Assembly (NCBI GenBank): GCA_025093985.1
Contig: JACAAK010000003.1
Coordinates: forward strand, 3,286,001-3,350,000
DNA length: 64,000 bases
Source: Calvatia gigantea
Lineage: Eukaryota; Basidiomycota; Agaricomycetes; Agaricales; Lycoperdaceae
Reading direction: 5' to 3'
The notes beneath the pieces were generated by a model. The model was not told the origin of the DNA and ran no database searches. It saw nothing but the letters and a program-made list of their open reading frames with translations. A program made the position numbers and the translations under genes. Below, piece by piece: positions 39,039 to 51,891 of this stretch; the first letter of the stretch is position 1, and each line of letters starts with the position of its first letter.

Positions 39039-40209
39039 ATGGATCTGCAGACCCATGGGTATATTGTTGGTATTGTTGGACTTTTCTATGGGACTGTTGG
39101 GTGTGGATTGGTAAGTTGCATCATTAATTCATACGTTGGAAGCCTTCTCCATGATGCTGAGTCTTTAACCTCAGAGCATTTTTACCTGCATCTTTGGAGC
39201 TGTACTACGTCGATTCTTCCCAGAGCTCACACGCCTTCCGGCTCGGAAATCCTCCGTTGTGGTTCCGGGCCCGAAGATCCTGAAACGTCGGCAGGGTCAA
39301 AGTCCTTCCAGGAGAGCGTCCCCTCCCCGAGTTTTAAAGTTCAGTTCCGGGGCAACAGCAGACGAGAGTATTGCGAGTGAACCTTCAACGTCTTTGCGGC
39401 CGCCTCCTGGTCCCGATCGGTTACGTCGTATATCATCCCTGGATTCCTTTGACCACCGAAAATCATTCGTTCTCGTTGCCCCTGTTATTACCATCAACCA
39501 TGTCGACCAAGTCGATGATATCAGTATTGAAATCCCTGCTATTACCACCCTCCCTAACCTCAACAAACAATCCGGGGGTAAAACCAGCTCCAAACGCCGA
39601 AGTCTGACGATAGCCCATCCACCGTCACTCCCAAATCTTCCTCGTCTACCGAATGGTGAAGAGGCTCGTTCTGCAAGTGCATTCCGGTTATCAAGTCTCA
39701 AGCCTTTTTGGGGAGGCGACAAGACCAAGCCCAAGATTCATCGATCTGCATCGTCGCCGCAGCTGAAGGAATTTATTGTGGAAGATTTAGCTTTTCCAGG
39801 CCCAAAGAAAGAAAGTAGCCAAGACAGGGCCCAATCCACTCTTTCTGGAAAGAGTAGCAAGAAAACACTACGGCAAGAAAAGAACCCGGAACCTATTACC
39901 TCCCAGCGTAAGTGTATATATCCTTGACTGAGCTTTGTCGTTCTAACTTGAGGTCAAGCTTCCCATTCCAAATTCTTTTCCGCTTTCCCAAAGAGCGTCG
40001 AGAAGAAACGATCGCAAGCGCTGCGGACTCAGCCATATGAAGCACCATACTTCGTGCCTCCACCAATGCCACCAATGCCTTTGGACGACGTTGGACGTAG
40101 CAAGGGCGGGAAGCGCAGCTGTACACTTCCTCCCGAGAAGTTGATTCGTCCGTCTACTGCCCCGCAGACATTGTCCAAGTCGGAAAAGACTCAACTTCAT
40201 CCAACCTAG
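39039..40209 (+). CDS. Hypothetical single-span membrane protein
   Basis: Three exons (39039-39110, 39175-39907, 39953-40209) encode about 353 residues. The first 35 residues form one hydrophobic segment (GYIVGIVGLFYGTVGCGL followed by SIFTCIFGAVL) ending in RRFF, consistent with a signal anchor. The remainder is Ser/Pro/Lys-rich with basic patches and looks disordered and cytoplasmic. I do not recognise a family. The last intron may end at 39952 or 39958; both keep the frame. A likely regulatory or scaffold protein, but no function can be given. Confidence 0.65.
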
Positions 40210-40857
40210 TAGCTGGTCAGCGGAATTGCTCCAATTGTGAATACTATCACATGCCTGGGCCTTTTCAAGTGAGCGCATCGGTTCCTGTGAGGTGATGAGA
40301 AGACATTGGACTCTAGGTTTGGAGTATTGTTGCCCGAATTTCACTCAGCAAAGGGGTAGCCCTAGCCAAACCGGAACCGATTGTGCGCTTTGTCTTCATA
40401 ACACTTGACATCCCCTTACTTTGTAAGGTTTCAACCCTTGGCAATACGGACCTTGGCGGTGCTGGTTTGGTACTTTAACAAACAGGTTTAGATAATAGTC
40501 AGATTACTTTCAGGACCACACGGTCTCAATGAACATATTGGAGTGCTTGAGATATATCATGTTGTGAATACATTTTATGAGAGGAGCGGATGACTTCCAC
40601 CAGGAATCCCTTGAGTGTAAAATTTGCCGGTATCTAGGATAGCGAGGGTTCCCTTTAACGCTAAGCATAGCCTGGAGGGATCTGATGCCCTTATCTTATC
40701 TTATCAGATGGTTATCCGGATTTGACTTATATAGATGAAGTGACGAATATTTTTTTCGCACGGTGCTTTAATGGGGCTTTGGCAGTGATGAGGAGAGAAA
40801 GTCGACAAGCGATCGAAATTTTGAAATTCAACCTTAATAACAACGACCACGACGGGG
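40210..40857. other. Intergenic region
   Basis: About 650 bp between two plus-strand genes. A short TTATC repeat occurs near 40690. No gene seen. Confidence 0.4.
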
Positions 40858-43800
40858 ATGGCAGACCCATCCGCAGGAAACACCCTAGGACTGGCAGTGG
40901 CTGGCCTGCAGGACGAGGTGAATAGCGAAAACACGTCAAGTTCAGAGAGCAAATCTATTTTGGCGGCAAGCGCTGGTCCCTTGGGAACACACAACGGCGC
41001 TTCAGTTCCTCTCTTCCACCCGATCCCTACCTCTCTTCCCTTCCCCATTCCTCTCCCTCACAATCTCCCTCCTCCGCTTACCCCCTCCCTGATTTCAGAA
41101 ATGAAACCCCACACTTCAAAACCCGGCACACCCCTCCCACAGCAACCAGAGCCTGCCATTGCTCCGGAGATGAGTCGGCCTCTCAATGTCACTGACGCAC
41201 TCAGTTATCTCGACGCAGTCAAGGTTCAGTTTGCAGATAGACCGGAGGTGTACAATCAGTTTCTTGACATCATGAAGGATTTCAAAAGCCAAAAGTGAGT
41301 GCTCCGGTTCCGTTGTTCTCTCTCCGTGTTCAACCTTTTCTTGCTACCACCGCGCCTTCGGAAAACAGCATTGACACTCCAGGTGTTATCAATCGTGTTT
41401 CAAAACTCTTCAATGGAAATCCATATCTCATACAAGGTTTCAACACTTTCCTCCCGGTGGGCTATCGCATCGAAGTCTCTGCTGACCCCTCCGACCCGAA
41501 CACCATCACTGTAACGACACCACAAGGCACGACGACACAGACGACGAATGGCGTGATTATCTCGCCTCGATCACAGGGCCTTCCACCCCGGGGTCACAGC
41601 AACCCACTTCTATACCCTACTCCCGCACCTCCACCCGCCGTCATATCCGGTGGCACGATATCACGCTCACATACCCCCGTGACGTTTCTGACCCCCCATG
41701 GTCAAGTGCCATTCGATCCCAATGCCCCTCCCAGTGCCTATATCCCGGGTCAATCAACTCCCAGCCTTCCGCAATCGCAAAGCACTCAGGTGACCGCGGC
41801 TGCGTCATTCCTTGGCAATTTGCACGGACGTCAACCTCAACTTTCCGCGACTACCACCTCTGCACAAGTCGACAAGGAGGGCAGCGGGCAATTCAATCAT
41901 GCCATCCAGTATCTCAACAAAATAAAGGCACGGTATAATGATGATCAAGACACGTATAAGCAGTTCCTAGATATTCTACAGACTTACAAAAAGGAAGCTG
42001 CGTGCGTTTCTTTGGCATCGTGTTGATGTGTCCTATGCGTGGCTGACGGATATCCAATAGGACGACTGCCCTACAAGCTCAAGTATACCTTCAGGTTCAG
42101 CACCTGTTCAAAGATGCACCCGATTTATTGTCTGAGTTTAAAGTTTTTCTGGGAGAAGTCTCTGGTGGACCGGCGCAAAGTGGACCAGTCATTTTACCTC
42201 AGCCAGGTGGTGCCACCTCTCCCTGGTTGCCGCCTGACAATTCCGCCTCGAGTCCCGCCGTCGTTTTGGCCAAAAAGTCACAGTCATCAAAGCGCAAAAA
42301 ACGCTTCATGGACAAGGAGTCGACGCCTGCACCACCAGCAAAGCCTACTGCTCCTTCAAGGGTAAGTGCCTAGTTTTTCGATGTGATTTCATTATATAAG
42401 AGCCAAATCACCCCTGGATTAGACGAAGAAGGCCAAGACACATCACCACCCCGCCGATACAGGATCACCCACCTATTCCCCATATCTAGATCCTCCGTCC
42501 CCTCAGCTTCCACCCGTTCACGCTTATCACCCTGGTGCTCCCCAGGGCTCTATGTCCCTTCACCCTCCTCTTTCATCTTCTGGTCAAGGTCGCAGTCCAG
42601 GAGGCACCACACCAGCCGATAAGCTCTTGTTCTTCGACCGCGCGAAGAAATCGCTCGAGAACCGCGAGGTATATGAAGAGTTTTTGAAGCTTTTGAGTTT
42701 GTTCTCGAAAGAAATTATCGACCTCAAGACTCTCATAGAACGAACAAAGGTGTTTCTAGGTGAGGGTGACCTTATGGCGGAGTTTAAGGACCTTGTGGGT
42801 TGGGAGGATAAAATAGAGAGTGTTGAGAATGGCCCGCCTGGGAGTATACGGACAGGTCCTCCTGAAGCATTGCTTGCGTTGCCTCCAGAGGATGGCGAAG
42901 GCCCCAGCTATAGAAGGCTACCTGACAGCGTGAGTTATTATTTTAATAGATGAATGAGGAAGCGATTGATGACTGCTACAGGAGATCCGACTTGCGTGTT
43001 CTGGGCGTGACGAACTTTGTCGTTCCGTCCTCAACGACAAATGGGTCTCACATCCGACCTGGGCCTCGGAGGAAGCAGGATTTGTTGCTCATAAGAAGAA
43101 TTCGTTCGAGGAAGCTCTGCACAAGAGTGAAGAGGAAAGACATGAGTATCATGTCCTCATAGAAGGGCTTGCGAGAACCATTGCAGTTCTCGAGCCCGTC
43201 TATAACCGGATAGAGGAGATGAGCAACGAAGAACGCGTAAACTTCAGGCTCAAGCCGGATCTAGGTGGAACTTGCAAGGCCATTTACCAGAGAACGATCA
43301 AGAGAATCTACGGGAAGGAGAATTTTAATGAATTATGGCAGAATCTACAGGAATGCCCTGCAGTGGCCGTCCCTGTCGTCCTGGCCCGCCTAAAAGCCAA
43401 AGACGAGGAGTGGAGAAGACTTCAACGCGAGTTTGCGCGAACCTGGAGAGAGGTGGACTCGAAGAACTTTTACAAGTCGCTCGATCACCAAGGAATCACC
43501 TTCAAGGCAAATGACAAGAAAAACATCACAGCCAAGCATTTCATGGTGGATATCGAGGCGATTAAAACACAGCAATTGGAAACATGGGGACGAGAAGGCA
43601 AAAAATCGTTTACGAACGGATCCGTTGGGCATCAACTAGAATATTCTTTCCACGACACCGGAGTGATGCTAGATGCACTCAAGATGATTTATTCTTTCTT
43701 GGACCATTCCCAAGGTCACTACAGTCCCCAGGAACGCCGTAGTGTTGAGAGATTCTTGAGGGCATTCATTCCCCTGCTGTGTATGTATTCCCCGGTGGAG

Positions 43801-45438
43801 TTCAACGTTGCGTGGTGTCCGTCAGAAGGAGGAAACGAGGACGATGGGGTGCATGATGACGTCAGTTACTCGGACGGGCGGAGCGGAAGGCGATCAGTTG
43901 GGAGCACACATTCCCACTCGACACATGTCAGTGGAGTGCCTGCGAATGACTTGCGACGAAAGCTACTAAGAATGGCACGAGAGAAGGAGAAAGAGAGGGA
44001 AAGAGAGAAGGAAAGGGCGAATCGGAAAGTGTCTGGATCCACGATTGGATCTCGCGCAATGTCACCCGCTCTGGACCACTCGCCGGTACCTTCGCGTGCT
44101 GACCGTGGTAGCGAAGTTTATGATATTTGGATCAAAGAAGTAAAAATGGGCGCAGAGGGTGCCAATGCGGGCATGGTGTCCGAGCGCCCATTTTTCGCCA
44201 ACATGACATTCTACACATTGGTGCGGTTATTACAGGTGTGTGATCTATTTGTTAATCTGGTTCTATTCGTATCGTGAGCTAATTCTAGTCGTTCTGGTCG
44301 TAAGCTGCTCTATTCTCGACTTCTTATGTGCAAGGAGATTGGTGCCGAACTTGCGGCACAGAAGCACAGCACCCTGCTTGCAAACCGCGTAGCGGTAGAA
44401 CTGGGGCTAGACGATTCCAATGGACCAGCAGCGGTACTCACGCAGACTATGGAGATACTGGGAGAAAGCGACACCACAGACAACGCGAATGTGGTGTACA
44501 TGTATCTCATTCATGCCTGTGATAAACTATTCGATAGTGAGCTAGACCAGGCGACCTTTGAAGAGCACATGCGATGGTTCTTCGGCAACAAAGTAAGTTC
44601 AAGATGCAAAATAGTTCCATTGTATACGCTGATTATAGCGTGTTCCGGTTATTTATAGGCTTATCTGCTTTTCACATTGGATAAACTAATAACAGCACTT
44701 GTGAAACAGGTCAGGATTGGCCGCCTGACGTCGTGGGATGGATCAATTTGCTGATATGGACCACTCCAGGTTCAAACGATTTTGTCCGACTCCAAGTGTC
44801 AAGAACTGTGGTCGCTGTTACAGGCAGCTCAAGCGTCTGATACGGTTGGCAAACAGGATATTATCCGATACCGGAGAGAGGCGGAGCGCCATGTTGGGCA
44901 AGGTGATAATCTGTACAAGCTGCAGTGGGTGAGTATATATTTTTGGCAGGGCCAAAATAGCCTGGGTGTTTGGACATTGATGTATCTATATTAGGTGCGG
45001 CAAACAAAGACTATACGGGTTTCTCTTTTGGGAGCAGAGGACCCCAGCACAGAGGCTACGCTATCGGAAGTAGACCGCTGGCGAGATTATGTGAACACAT
45101 ACGTGATGAAAACACCCACAGAATGGGTACCGTCAACAAGAAGCGGCGTGAGTCCGGTATTTTTGCGCAGGTGAGTCCGTGCGATTAGGAGAGCACCAGG
45201 TGACTGACAACGGAAAATGGGGGTATTTATAGATGCGTGCGCCTGGGGGAGGGAAACACAGCCTTGGGCAAGGAAAGCCCAATGAAGATCCGAATCAATC
45301 TGCGGAACATACAAGCTAGTCTACGAGGCTGGTAGTGAGGAGCTGGTGTGGCGTGGACCGGGTAAAGACGAGGAGGTATTGCGGGAGCGAGCACGGGTAC
45401 GGGAGGAGGAACGGCGGAAGAGCCAGTGGATAGTCTAA
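40858..45438 (+). CDS. SIN3: Transcriptional corepressor SIN3
   Basis: Ten exons encode about 1,336 residues. Three paired amphipathic helix domains are visible: [13 protein letters not shown] to [24 protein letters not shown] to FKVFLGEV, and [19 protein letters not shown] to FKDLVGW. The histone-deacetylase interaction region follows ([38 protein letters not shown]), then the C-terminal Sin3 domain. Sin3 scaffolds the Rpd3 deacetylase complex on chromatin. A highly charged Arg/Glu/Lys stretch is encoded at about 43975-44020. In the last exon, near 45305, the frame must skip one base (CTG CGG then ACA TAC) for the conserved ending [15 protein letters not shown] to be read; otherwise the protein stops about ten residues later. 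The break is probably a one-base sequence error or a recent mutation. Confidence 0.93.
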
Positions 45439-45683
45439 CTTCTAAGTAGTCCAGTCAATTAGTTATGTTTGTCATCTAAAAGCGTGATCTCTTTCGCTTT
45501 TGCTTTGTTGGCCTCCTACCTCCTCCTCCCTCTTGAGTCTTGCCTGCCTCCATTCTGTACTTAAAAGTAAGTGCAGTAAACCAAGGTTAGTGTTCGGTAC
45601 CTGCTGCCATGGCCGTGAGAATTGATCCCAGCTGGGTAACAGGCAAAGACTTGCTTGGCATTTTAGGAAACCCCCAGTACATA

Positions 45684-45697
45684 CCCCCCCCCCCCCC
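45684..45697 (+). repeat. Poly-C run (14 C)
   Basis: An uninterrupted run of 14 cytosines lies 10 bp before the chosen start codon of the next gene. Such runs are prone to length errors in sequencing. Confidence 0.9.
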
Positions 45698-45707
45698 TTT
45701 TTGTATA

Positions 45708-47581
45708 ATGGCCAAGCCAATCCCCGTCGCTGCGCGCGACGGCGCTACCTCATCCTCCTCGCCGCACCCCTCTATCCAAGATCGCAAATCAGCACCCCGC
45801 TCTCGTCGGAGAGCCTCCCGTCCACGCTCCTCCTTCCCTTCACCAACATTGTTATCGGTCCTAGCCAGCATTGTTGCCTCTTCCCCCGTCGTCGCCAGTA
45901 GCCCCGCCCCTCTTCCGTTCCTCTGCCCCTCCCTTGCCCAGACCATCTCACCCTCCCACCAAACCATTCACCCAAGATCAACAACCCCATCACCCCCGCG
46001 CCTCAAAGCACGTCACCCAGACAAAAAGTCAAGGAACCGCCCTTTGCCCCTCAAGTTCGAGCCTGGAGAGGACGGGGTCTGGAGAAGTGTCGAGGTTTAT
46101 ACACTCTATGGTTCAACCGTCTGCTCAGTGAGTCCTCCCTGCCATGTACGTTCGTAGTTGCCTCACGCGCTAGCCAGGCGAGTTGCAGAGAGTCTACCAA
46201 CGCCGTTAGTTCAGACGAAGTCAATACCAACGCTGCCCCCAATACGCCAGTAACGACGGCCGGGGCCATCGATCTTTCCGATAGCCTCCCTGTGGGGTGG
46301 AATGCCGCCACCATGCGGAGCGAAAGCCGAACTACCCTCATTCTTGCCCTCTCTCTCGTCCTCGCATCCTTCATATGCTTTTTCATGATTGGCTGTCTCT
46401 TCTGGCGAAAGAATGTGCGGCGTAAACACAAAGCTGGTGATGTGGAAATGAAGGCTCGCAGGAAGAGCAGACCAAACCCAACGACCCCCCCGCCAGCTCA
46501 ACCCCAAATCGAGGTGGAGAAGGGAGCAAAGAAGATGATATGGGCTAGAGCCACTGCCAGGTGGAAGGCCAATGCTCGCTACATTGCTCGACAGCGCAGA
46601 GGAAAACGACCTTCCAGCATACGCTCTCAACCCCTCGATTCATCAACTACTCTCCAGCCCTCGACAACTACGGATCCTCCTGATGACAGAGTATCAACAA
46701 CCCAGTCCGCGCTACATAGCGTCTCTCGCTACTCTTCCAACGACTCCTTGCGCGAGTTATCGCCCTCTGTATCATGTCAGCCTCAGGAAAATACCGATGA
46801 CTTGCAAATTCCGTCTGCTCCCACAAGTGACTCCTCTGGCGACCCCCCATCATTACCCCCCGCTTACCGACGAGGTACCCATGTTACCCCGAACGTAACC
46901 ACCTCTGCCGGCACTTTATCCATTTCTGATGACCGCACGGCTTCTTCTGGTCCGCGACTGTCTCGTTTGCACACTGACACCTCATCTCCTGGACCAAAAT
47001 CATCCATTGAGGCCCAGCAGGCAAATTCCCCTCAAATTCCCATCCATGCAGCTCATGTTGCAACAGATGACAAAGCTCTGCTCGCTCGCCTTGCCGATCT
47101 TGCAGAACGACCTCCTGATGTACCGGATGCAGAGTCATCACATCAGGTCTCAGTACCTGTATGGGAAGACGAACAACTGGAAGACTTTGCGCAAACCCCA
47201 CAGTTTTCGGAGCCCGATACCTCGGGTTCCGCGCCACATTCTCAATTCCCTCCTCCCCCGACCAAAGGCAAAATGGCAGAATCCTCTTTCTATGCTTACC
47301 GCTATAGCTTTGAGGAGTTTTCAGAGTCAATTGAACCTGATCTGGAGCCTTCCGCTCCACCATTCGAGGCACCTGGTGCACCCGTAACAAACGACATGGT
47401 TATGTTGCCTTCAGCACCACCTCTAGCAGCAGAAGATTTTGAATATTCTGATACTCCGCAATTCCAAGCGGATGCTACGGATGCTGAGCAAGGTTCTTCT
47501 GATCGGCTCGAGGGTGACGGAAACGGGGACGACGCATCAAGACCTCTTAGCAATGGGACATTGCCCGGCTATCAACCCTAA
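45708..47581 (+). CDS. Hypothetical single-pass membrane protein
   Basis: Two exons encode about 607 residues: 45708-46127, then from 46178 (or 46193, both in frame) to 47581. The N-terminal part is Ser/Pro/Arg-rich. One strong membrane span of about 24 residues (TLILALSLVLASFICFFMIG) is followed by CLFWRKN and a basic region, which suggests a cytoplasmic C-terminal side. The long tail is rich in Ser, Pro and Asp with no domain I recognise. The topology resembles fungal Mid2/Wsc-like sensors, but there is no WSC domain, so that comparison is weak. The Met at 45708 follows a poly-C run; an upstream in-frame Met at 45609 is less likely. Confidence 0.65.
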
Positions 47582-48327
47582 CATATCTTCGTTCCTCCCC
47601 AGGCATTTCTGTACTTGGACTCGCCATTTTCGTTATCCGTAGTTGTAATAACTCATTGCTCCCTGTACATCATCGCAATTCCCTGGAAGGTATCCTGTGT
47701 TGCTTATAGCCGAAACGAGTATGATAGATGTTTTGAAGCCGTTCAAATCCCCATGTCAAGTCATAAAAATACCCCGTCCACGATGGGAGAGTCATCAACG
47801 CGGGCCACCTCCGCACCGAATTGAAAACGTCCAAGAATCCTTCGGACCGTGGAGAGCCCGCCCTTCGTGCTCTCCTTGCATCCACATGCATTTAAGAAGC
47901 AGGTATGACCGAGGTACATAATGCGGCGGTATCAATAAGAACAGATAGGAGATGGTCGAAGTCGGTCAAATGGGGTGCTCAACAGTGGTATTAACGTGGC
48001 CCTGCCCAGAAGTCAGGCCCAGTTAGGTTTCGAGGAATATGTTTGTGGTTAGGGGGCGCGTGTGAGCGTATGAGTACGGTATGACCGTAGATCCGGTGAT
48101 CAATCCTGTCCCCGTATCCTGACGCTAGTCGTCGTAACCACTGTGCCAAAGTGCGTCTAGACTCCTCCCATGGTAAGTAGCTGGCACTGAGAGCGCTGAG
48201 CGCTGTTGAAATATATTATCTTATCTTTCCCCCGTAACCTCACGTGATCCAAAGATCAATTTTTGAGGGCAACCAGCGCGGTAATCTAATCACCCAAAGT
48301 TCAGTTTCCATCTTCGGTCCCTCCGTC
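47582..48327. other. Intergenic region
   Basis: About 750 bp between two plus-strand genes. No coding frames with support, no repeats of note. Confidence 0.4.
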
Positions 48328-50858
48328 ATGGGGAAATCCCAAAAGAAAAAGGCGATGCGGAGACATAATCCAGTGCGAGTTCCAGACTCGCATTTACCAC
48401 AGGGGCTAGCACCGGCTGCGCAATCGTCTTCAAGAAATACAGCCATTCTGCCTATACTTCAAAAGGTTGGAAATTTTCCGAACGAATATCACAATGATGT
48501 ATTCGAGATATTTTCTGAGTCTGCTCCGTGTAGATGGAAAGTGCTGATGCGACAGAGAGGAAGTGGGCCTGTGTTGCAGTAGTCAAATTTGATACAGAAC
48601 GATCCTTCGACGAGGAGATTGCTGCAGGGAAAGAATGTCGTTGGGGCGTTAATCACCAGGCTGACGGATAGTGAGGATGAGGTTGCGGTGGACGCCGTTG
48701 GTGCTTTGCGGTGTGTGCAAAATTACCTCCCTCACATTGAAATATTTCTGCTTATTGGACCTGCAGCAATCTTTGTATTGACGGCGGTTATGAAATTTGC
48801 GCCGAAATGTATAACAAGAATATCCTCACCCCACTGAAGACTTTCATACCCAAGGTCAGGTCAGTTTCGTATTAGCAAAGTATATGCCCCTCTGAACTGA
48901 CGATACTTTAGATTTCATCAGTGTTGTCACAGTATCTCTCTAACCCAAAATCAGCCCCAGAAAATGCACAAAAGCTAAGCTTTGAATTGGCCGATAATCT
49001 TATCACCATGTTGTGGTGTCTCTCGTAAGTACACCTCAACTAATGCGCGTTCTTGTCTAACATTCATAGAGAAACATCGAATAAAGCGTTAAATACCATC
49101 AATGAGATCCACCTGACGCCCTTCCTAATGTCTTTCTTAGCGTCGCGAGATAAGCTTCCCCTTGGTCCTGTTGTTTCCGCAGGTGCGCATTTTGACTTGT
49201 TCCCCGAGGCGGGGGTAGCTTATTGAAGTAACCACTAGCACAATGTTTATATGTCTTGACGGACGATAACTTTCCAGCCATCTCGGACGTTCGCGTTGAC
49301 GCCAGCTATTTGTCTACCTTGCTATCCATCGCAAGGCCTGAAAACATCGCCAATATTGAAGCTGACAAAAACGATCCTCAGCTTGTGACCCTCTGCGTTC
49401 TAGCTGCAGGTAAAGAATCCGCCACATACCTCATTATGATCTTTTTTCGGTTAATGGATGCCGCAACTAGGAATTCTCCGTAACGTCTCCCCTCTTCCAC
49501 CACCAACCGTTATCTCGCTTGTCGACCTCGATAAGGATGTCATTTTCCCGCTCCTCCAGCCTACCATCGCCTCCATCTCGATACCAGAAATTTCCAATAT
49601 TGCGCAAGAACTAATTGCCCAACAAATCAACGATCCTCAAATCCAGAAGTTGTCACTCAAGCACACACCGAAATATGATCACAAGTCTTCTACTGAGGTT
49701 GAGCTGGATAAGATAGAGACAAGGATAAGGACCTTACAGCTAGCCCTCGAAATACTGACAGGTGCTTGTGCGACTTTGCCCGACCCTGAGCTTGGTCCTT
49801 CGGACGAGGAAAACAATTCCGAAGATGAAATGTCAGATAGCGGTACGTGTGTCCCTCATACTCAGTCATTTTTACCTAAAGTTATCGAAAACTAATCAGA
49901 AAACGCCGAGGCAGACGCTGACATGGAGTCGGACCGCATGGACGCAGATCAACCCGCCCTACCTGCTTTTATCTTTGCATTGGTTCATCCTCTACTCGCT
50001 CTTATACAACCCTCTGCTCTATCCTTCCCGCCCCTTGCTTCTCCTTCACCCCATCCGCCCGTCACAAGCGCCTTGAGTGCTGTGCATATCAGCGCACTGG
50101 AGTGTCTCAACAATGTCTTCCTCTCACTCGCTTCCTCGCGGAAGCCTGATATAGCTGCCGATATAGCAAGTGGTATGAAGATTTGGAACGATATTTGGTC
50201 CATGTTGACCGCCGTGGGTACGCAAACTGGCTTGGGTCAAGAGCGGAGACAGGATATGTGGGAGAGGGCTGTAGGTGTGTTGTGGGGTGTTGGGAATATC
50301 TGGAAGGGCTCTCTAGTAAGTCATTGAATGTAGCAAGATGGTGCTTTCTCATGGAGCATCTGCAGGAACCCACAGAAGATAATATTTCTCTGCTGATCCG
50401 GTTCTGTAACTCTTCGCAAAACCCCAGAGTTAAGACGCAGTGCATCGGCACACTTGAGTGCTTGGCTCAACATCCTACGTCGATAACTGCTAACCGAGTG
50501 AGCGATGGTTGTCATTTAGTGCATTTCAACCTTTAAAATTGTCTCTAGATGATCTCAGAATATCTAATTTCTCTTTTACCCTCCGGCACGACCCCTTCGC
50601 CAATAGAGACAGAACCCCTAATCCAGACTGTCTCTGCTCTTATAGATATATTCTCTGACGAGAACATCCCATATGACATCAATTTTCGCCAAGGTCAATA
50701 TTTGGTCCGTCTCGTGTCGAGTGTGGAGGGCAGTAAGAAAAGCCGTCCGTGCTGCTAACCGGCGGACAGAAGAGGGCAGGGAGCTAAGAATGCGGGGAGA
50801 CGAGGTCCGGGAGAATTTGATTGGATTCATAAAGTATCGAAGAGGCCTGGACTTGTGA
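48328..50858 (+). CDS. SYO1: Symportin SYO1, ribosomal protein import chaperone
   Basis: Ten exons encode about 675 residues. The start MGKSQKKKAMRRHNPVRV is the hallmark of Syo1, which binds Rpl5 and Rpl11 and carries them with karyopherin into the nucleus for 5S particle assembly. Armadillo/HEAT repeats follow (QNDPSTRRLLQGKNVVGALI, GGYEICAEMYNKNILTPL), with an acidic insert near residue 360-400 (EENNSEDEMSDS). The ending NLIGFIKYRRGLDL is also typical. Two one-base frame breaks, both needing a +1 skip, disturb the model: near 48582 (between CVAV and SNLIQN) and near 50730 (between SSVEG and VRKAVRA). Both flanks are conserved, so sequence error or very recent mutation is likely. Confidence 0.85.
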
Positions 50859-51091
50859 GTCCGCTGATCCGTCGCTACTGGTAGTCGGTTTTTGTCCACA
50901 GAAATTGAATTAGGAAGTCACGCCAGCCAGGCCCAGCCTCCCGTATTCGTGAGATATGTTTGTTTTTGCTGAGCGCTGAGGCATCGCGGACAACGAATGC
51001 TCTGAAAATTCGGCGCGAAATCACGCGGTTTGCTTTGTATCGGATAAGAATATAAGCCAACATTTTCTTTAGATAGTGTCTCCCCACCATC

Positions 51092-51683
51092 ATGACCGAT
51101 TCCATCTCTCTCAAGAAAATTGTTTCCGTCCCGGAGGCCATCCCACCCTTGCCGGTCTTTTGTACTTCTACTTATCCGACCCCCTGGGCATGCTCTGACC
51201 ATTCTCTTCTGTTGTAGCTCAGGCGGTAATTTCCAACGGTTTTATCTATCTATCTGGAAACATTGGCTGTGATAGGAACCTCAAGATAGTTGAGGGTGGC
51301 GTCCAAGCTGAGACGGTGAGCCCCTTGAGTTAAGCGGCCAGCGGACGAAGAGGCACTGAAATCAGATCATTTCACCCAGCGTGCAGCCCTAGAGAACATC
51401 ACCAAGGTCTTGAAAGCGTCCGGTACAACTCTCGAGAACGTCGTCAAAGTCAACACTTACTTGTTGAACCTTGATAGAGATTTTGCTTCTATGAACGACA
51501 TCTATGTGCAGGCGCGTATCTTATCCGATTGATTGAACGAACTTGTGTTCATCTTATCTCCATCTCACATACGCGCAGTTCTTCGGTACTGAGAATCCCC
51601 CCGCTCGCACATGTGTTGGGGTGGCCGCATTGCCACAGAAGGCGAATGTCGAGATTGAATGCGTCGCTGCTCTACCGAATTGA
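51092..51683 (+). CDS. RidA/YjgF-type enamine/imine deaminase, copy 1
   Basis: Four exons (51092-51161, 51218-51315, 51380-51511, 51579-51683) encode 134 residues, the full length of the RidA fold. The family hydrolyses reactive 2-aminoacrylate and related imines that leak from pyridoxal enzymes. Signature parts are LSGNIGCDRNLK, RAALENITKVLKASG, VVKVNTYLLNL and the active-site region NPPARTCVGVAALP with its conserved Arg. The third intron starts with GC instead of GT; a GT donor would break the frame. It is the first of a tandem pair. No mitochondrial presequence is evident, so a cytosolic location is likely. Confidence 0.88.
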
Positions 51684-51891
51684 TTTATCAGTTGTAATCT
51701 ATGTGCTCCTGTACTCTCATAAATGTCGGAAACCCGTTGCCAAAGTTCAGAGCGTGTTGACAGATTCAATACAAGCACTCCATACTGAACTGTGAATTTT
51801 GGCTTGAGTCACGAGGGCTTTAGACTGAGAAGCTTCAAGTGTCCAAACCGTCGGTGCCACGATTGAGCTGACTTACCTCGACAAAACTATC

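Noticed and set aside
43975..44020. Purine-rich tandem-like stretch
   Set aside because: It encodes a charged Glu/Arg/Lys helix of SIN3 in frame, so it needs no separate explanation.
45587..45967. Minus-strand Gly/Arg/Glu-rich frame
   Set aside because: It is the shadow of the Ser/Pro/Arg-rich plus-strand gene.
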